From Thiodiazotropha sp037384445 (GTDB taxonomy: Bacteria > Pseudomonadota > Gammaproteobacteria > Chromatiales > Chromatiaceae), in the NCBI GenBank assembly GCA_037384445.1, contig JARRNY010000110.1:1-14812 (forward strand): DNA of 14,812 nt, in the 5' to 3' direction. A program made the position numbers and the translations under genes. The notes below the pieces were generated by a model. The model saw nothing but the letters and a program-made list of their open reading frames with translations. It was not told the origin of the DNA and made no database searches. Shown piece after piece: positions 12,944 through 14,812 of the stretch (within the stretch, counting starts at the first letter, position 1; the number at the start of each line of letters is the position of its first letter).

Positions 12944-14812
12944 ATGCCTGCTCAGTCACAGATTGAACGTAGCCTTAGCGAAATCGACTTTTCCCAGCTT
13001 ACCCGAAATCGCAGCTACCACCCCTCTCCCTTTGCCTGGGAGGATGAACTGCTCTACTTCCTGTTTGTGGATCGCTTCTCCGACGAACGCGAGGCTGGCG
13101 GCTTTGCGGACCTGGAGGGTAACCCGATAGTGCAAAGTCCTGCGAGACCGACTCCGCTGTTTGAATTTCCCGCTGATGCAAATACCGCTGATTGGGAGTC
13201 CTGGTTCCAGGCCGGACGGGACTGGTGTGGTGGGACGCTATCTGGATTGCAGGACAAGTTGGGCTACCTCAAACGACTCGGTGTGACTGCGGTTTGGCTG
13301 AGTCCTGTGTTTCGACAGGTCAGCGGCAGCGCAGACTACCACGGCTACGGCATCCAGCATTTCCTCGATGTTGATCCCCATTTCGGTACCCGCGAGCAGT
13401 TGAAAACGTTTGTCGCCGCAGCCCACGACGTCGGAATCAGGGTAATCCTGGATGTCATCCTGAACCATGCAGGCGATGTGTATACCTATCGAGACAACCA
13501 GCCCTATTTCTATAGTCACGGCGAACAGTGGCCGGTGCAGGGCTACCGTAAACACGCCGATGATGCGGGGAGTCTGCCCTTTCAGAATCTGACCAGCAAC
13601 CCACAGGCGAGCGCTACAAGCGCTGTATGGCCAAGTGAATTCCAGGCGCCGGATAACTGGGGCCGCCAGGGGCAGATTCGCGGCTGGGATGCTTACCCGG
13701 AATTCCTGGACGGTGATTTCTTTTCATTGAAGGATCTGAAGCACGGAGACGCCAACTCCGACCCGGCGATCTCTTGGGATATTCTGCGCCGTATTCATGA
13801 ATTCCGATCGTCAGCAACCCTGGAGCATCTGTGTCGCGTCTACCAGTTCTGGATCGCCTATGCCGACATCGATGGCTATCGGGTGGATACCGTCAAACAC
13901 ATGGAACCCGGAGCGGTACGACGCTTTGCCAATGAGATTCACGAATTCGCTCAGTCTCTGGGTAAGGAGAATTTTTACCTCATTGGCGAGATAACCGGTG
14001 GGCGCGCCCACGCGGTGAACCTGGTTAACACGACAGGTATCAATGCCGCCCTTGGGATTAACGACATTCCTGACAAACTGGAGTATCTGGCTAAGGGGTA
14101 CCGCAGCCCAGGCAATCCCGAGACGGCTGAACAGGAGGGCTATTTCGATCTGTTTCGCAATAGTCTGCTGGACAACAAGCACACTCATCAGTGGTACGCC
14201 CGTCATATTGTCACCATGTTCGACGATCATGATCAGGTCGGCGCCCAGTACAAATACCGCTTTTGTGGTGATAAAGCCGACAGCTATAACCACCTATGCG
14301 CGGCCCTCGGGCTCAACCTCACCACTGCGGGTATCCCATGCATCTACTACGGCACTGAACAGGGTTTCAACGGCGCTGATAAGCGACGCTTTGAAGAGAA
14401 CGCCCCCACTGATTTTAGCGATGCTTTTCTGCGCGAATGCATGTTCGGCGGTCCGTTCGGCTCACTGCAGAGTAGCGGCCGGCACTTTTTCAACGAGCAA
14501 CACGATGTTTATCGTTTTATCCACCGTTTAGCGGAGTTACGCAGGAATCACATCGCGCTTCGTCGGGGCCGTCAATACCTGCGCCAGATATCCGCAGACG
14601 GTATCTCGTTTTATTATCCCCAACCCCTGGGGGGTGAACTACGCTGGGTGGTAGCCTGGTCACGACTGTTTCTGGATCACGAGATAGTGTGCGCGATGAG
14701 CACGAGCGATCACGATCTGGAAGCCTGGATTACCCTGGATCATAAAATTCACAACGGCAAAGGCACTCTAACCTGCCTGCTATCCACTGATAGCACCCAG
14801 GAGGGGAGCACA
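12944..14812 (+). CDS. GH13 alpha-amylase-family glycoside hydrolase/transferase (3' end outside window)
   Basis: The frame is open for 623 codons from ATG 12944 to the window edge; the stop is not seen. The four GH13 regions are clear: DVILNH (D170-H175), GYRVDTVKH with nucleophile D315 and R313, LIGEITGG with acid/base E349, and FDDHDQ with H429 and D430 as transition-state aspartate. A (beta/alpha)8 start is visible in LLYFLFVDRFSD and LGYLKRLGVTAVWLSPVF, then DYHGYGIQHFLDVDPHFGT. The tail (from about 560) looks like a beta-sandwich domain. No signal peptide, so it is cytoplasmic. SD AAGGAG lies seven bases before the ATG. It acts on alpha-glucosidic bonds (glycogen, maltodextrin, sucrose or trehalose type); the subfamily cannot be told. 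No sugar-transport or glycogen genes are in view upstream; downstream genes are outside the window. Confidence 0.9.
   Translation, partial: MPAQSQIERSLSEIDFSQLTRNRSYHPSPFAWEDELLYFLFVDRFSDEREAGGFADLEGNPIVQSPARPTPLFEFPADANTADWESWFQAGRDWCGGTLSGLQDKLGYLKRLGVTAVWLSPVFRQVSGSADYHGYGIQHFLDVDPHFGTREQLKTFVAAAHDVGIRVILDVILNHAGDVYTYRDNQPYFYSHGEQWPVQGYRKHADDAGSLPFQNLTSNPQASATSAVWPSEFQAPDNWGRQGQIRGWDAYPEFLDGDFFSLKDLKHGDANSDPAISWDILRRIHEFRSSATLEHLCRVYQFWIAYADIDGYRVDTVKHMEPGAVRRFANEIHEFAQSLGKENFYLIGEITGGRAHAVNLVNTTGINAALGINDIPDKLEYLAKGYRSPGNPETAEQEGYFDLFRNSLLDNKHTHQWYARHIVTMFDDHDQVGAQYKYRFCGDKADSYNHLCAALGLNLTTAGIPCIYYGTEQGFNGADKRRFEENAPTDFSDAFLRECMFGGPFGSLQSSGRHFFNEQHDVYRFIHRLAELRRNHIALRRGRQYLRQISADGISFYYPQPLGGELRWVVAWSRLFLDHEIVCAMSTSDHDLEAWITLDHKIHNGKGTLTCLLSTDSTQEGST

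Noticed and set aside
12721..12945. Minus strand ORF (74 aa) upstream of the GH13 gene
   Set aside because: No SD, Cys/Arg-rich chance translation, and it overlaps the GH13 SD and start.
1..14812. CRISPR arrays, tRNA or rRNA genes
   Set aside because: No regularly spaced direct repeats, and no cloverleaf or rRNA-like stretch was seen on either strand.

Overview
The window looks like a chromosomal stretch of a gammaproteobacterium with moderately high GC. The evidence is the rnfABCDGE order, a gammaproteobacterial-type RsmE, MetY and a PHB-depolymerase-like (LpqC-type) esterase. A Chromatiales-like, possibly sulfur-oxidising, host is plausible, but this is an inference from family resemblance. 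The window shows no ribosomal RNA, tRNA or marker gene to settle it.

Layout. (1) 1-1168, + strand: the 3' end of a class I SAM-methyltransferase gene, followed at once by a branch-1-type nitrilase with an intact Glu-Lys-Cys triad. (2) 1169-2938: a gene-free stretch with two strong hairpins, a secreted esterase gene (1683-2693), and a 148-bp fold-back element (MITE) sitting exactly in the esterase stop codon. (3) 2939-3430, - strand: a small membrane-anchored hypothetical protein. (4) 9536 down to 3761, - strand: a compact operon rnfA-rnfB-rnfC-rnfD-rnfG-(small ORF)-rnfE-rsmE, encoding a membrane complex that exchanges electrons between NADH and ferredoxin (or the SoxR reducer), then a 16S rRNA methyltransferase. 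Two of these genes look damaged: RnfG has no N-terminal membrane anchor, and RsmE has lost about 40 internal residues including the GPEGG segment. (5) 9856-11133, + strand, divergent from rnf: metY, O-acetylhomoserine sulfhydrylase. (6) 11134-12943: an accessory region. It holds a REP-like double hairpin, a DUF1629/Imm11-family immunity-like gene with no full toxin beside it, and about 700 bp with no recognisable gene. (7) 12944 to the window end: a GH13 alpha-amylase-family gene running off the edge, with a good ribosome binding site and a leader hairpin.

How the genes fit together. Rnf and MetY are ordinary housekeeping functions (redox balance, sulfide assimilation into homocysteine). The nitrilase, esterase and GH13 enzyme are separate catabolic or storage functions. 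The intergenic regions carry the mobile or repeat signal: a CTAG-targeted MITE, and two REP-like hairpins that share a stem with one compensatory base-pair change. I see no CRISPR array, no full transposase and no clearly new multi-gene system. The items most worth checking are the two truncated operon genes, the orphan immunity gene with the reading frame coupled to it, the small ORF between rnfG and rnfE, and the MITE.
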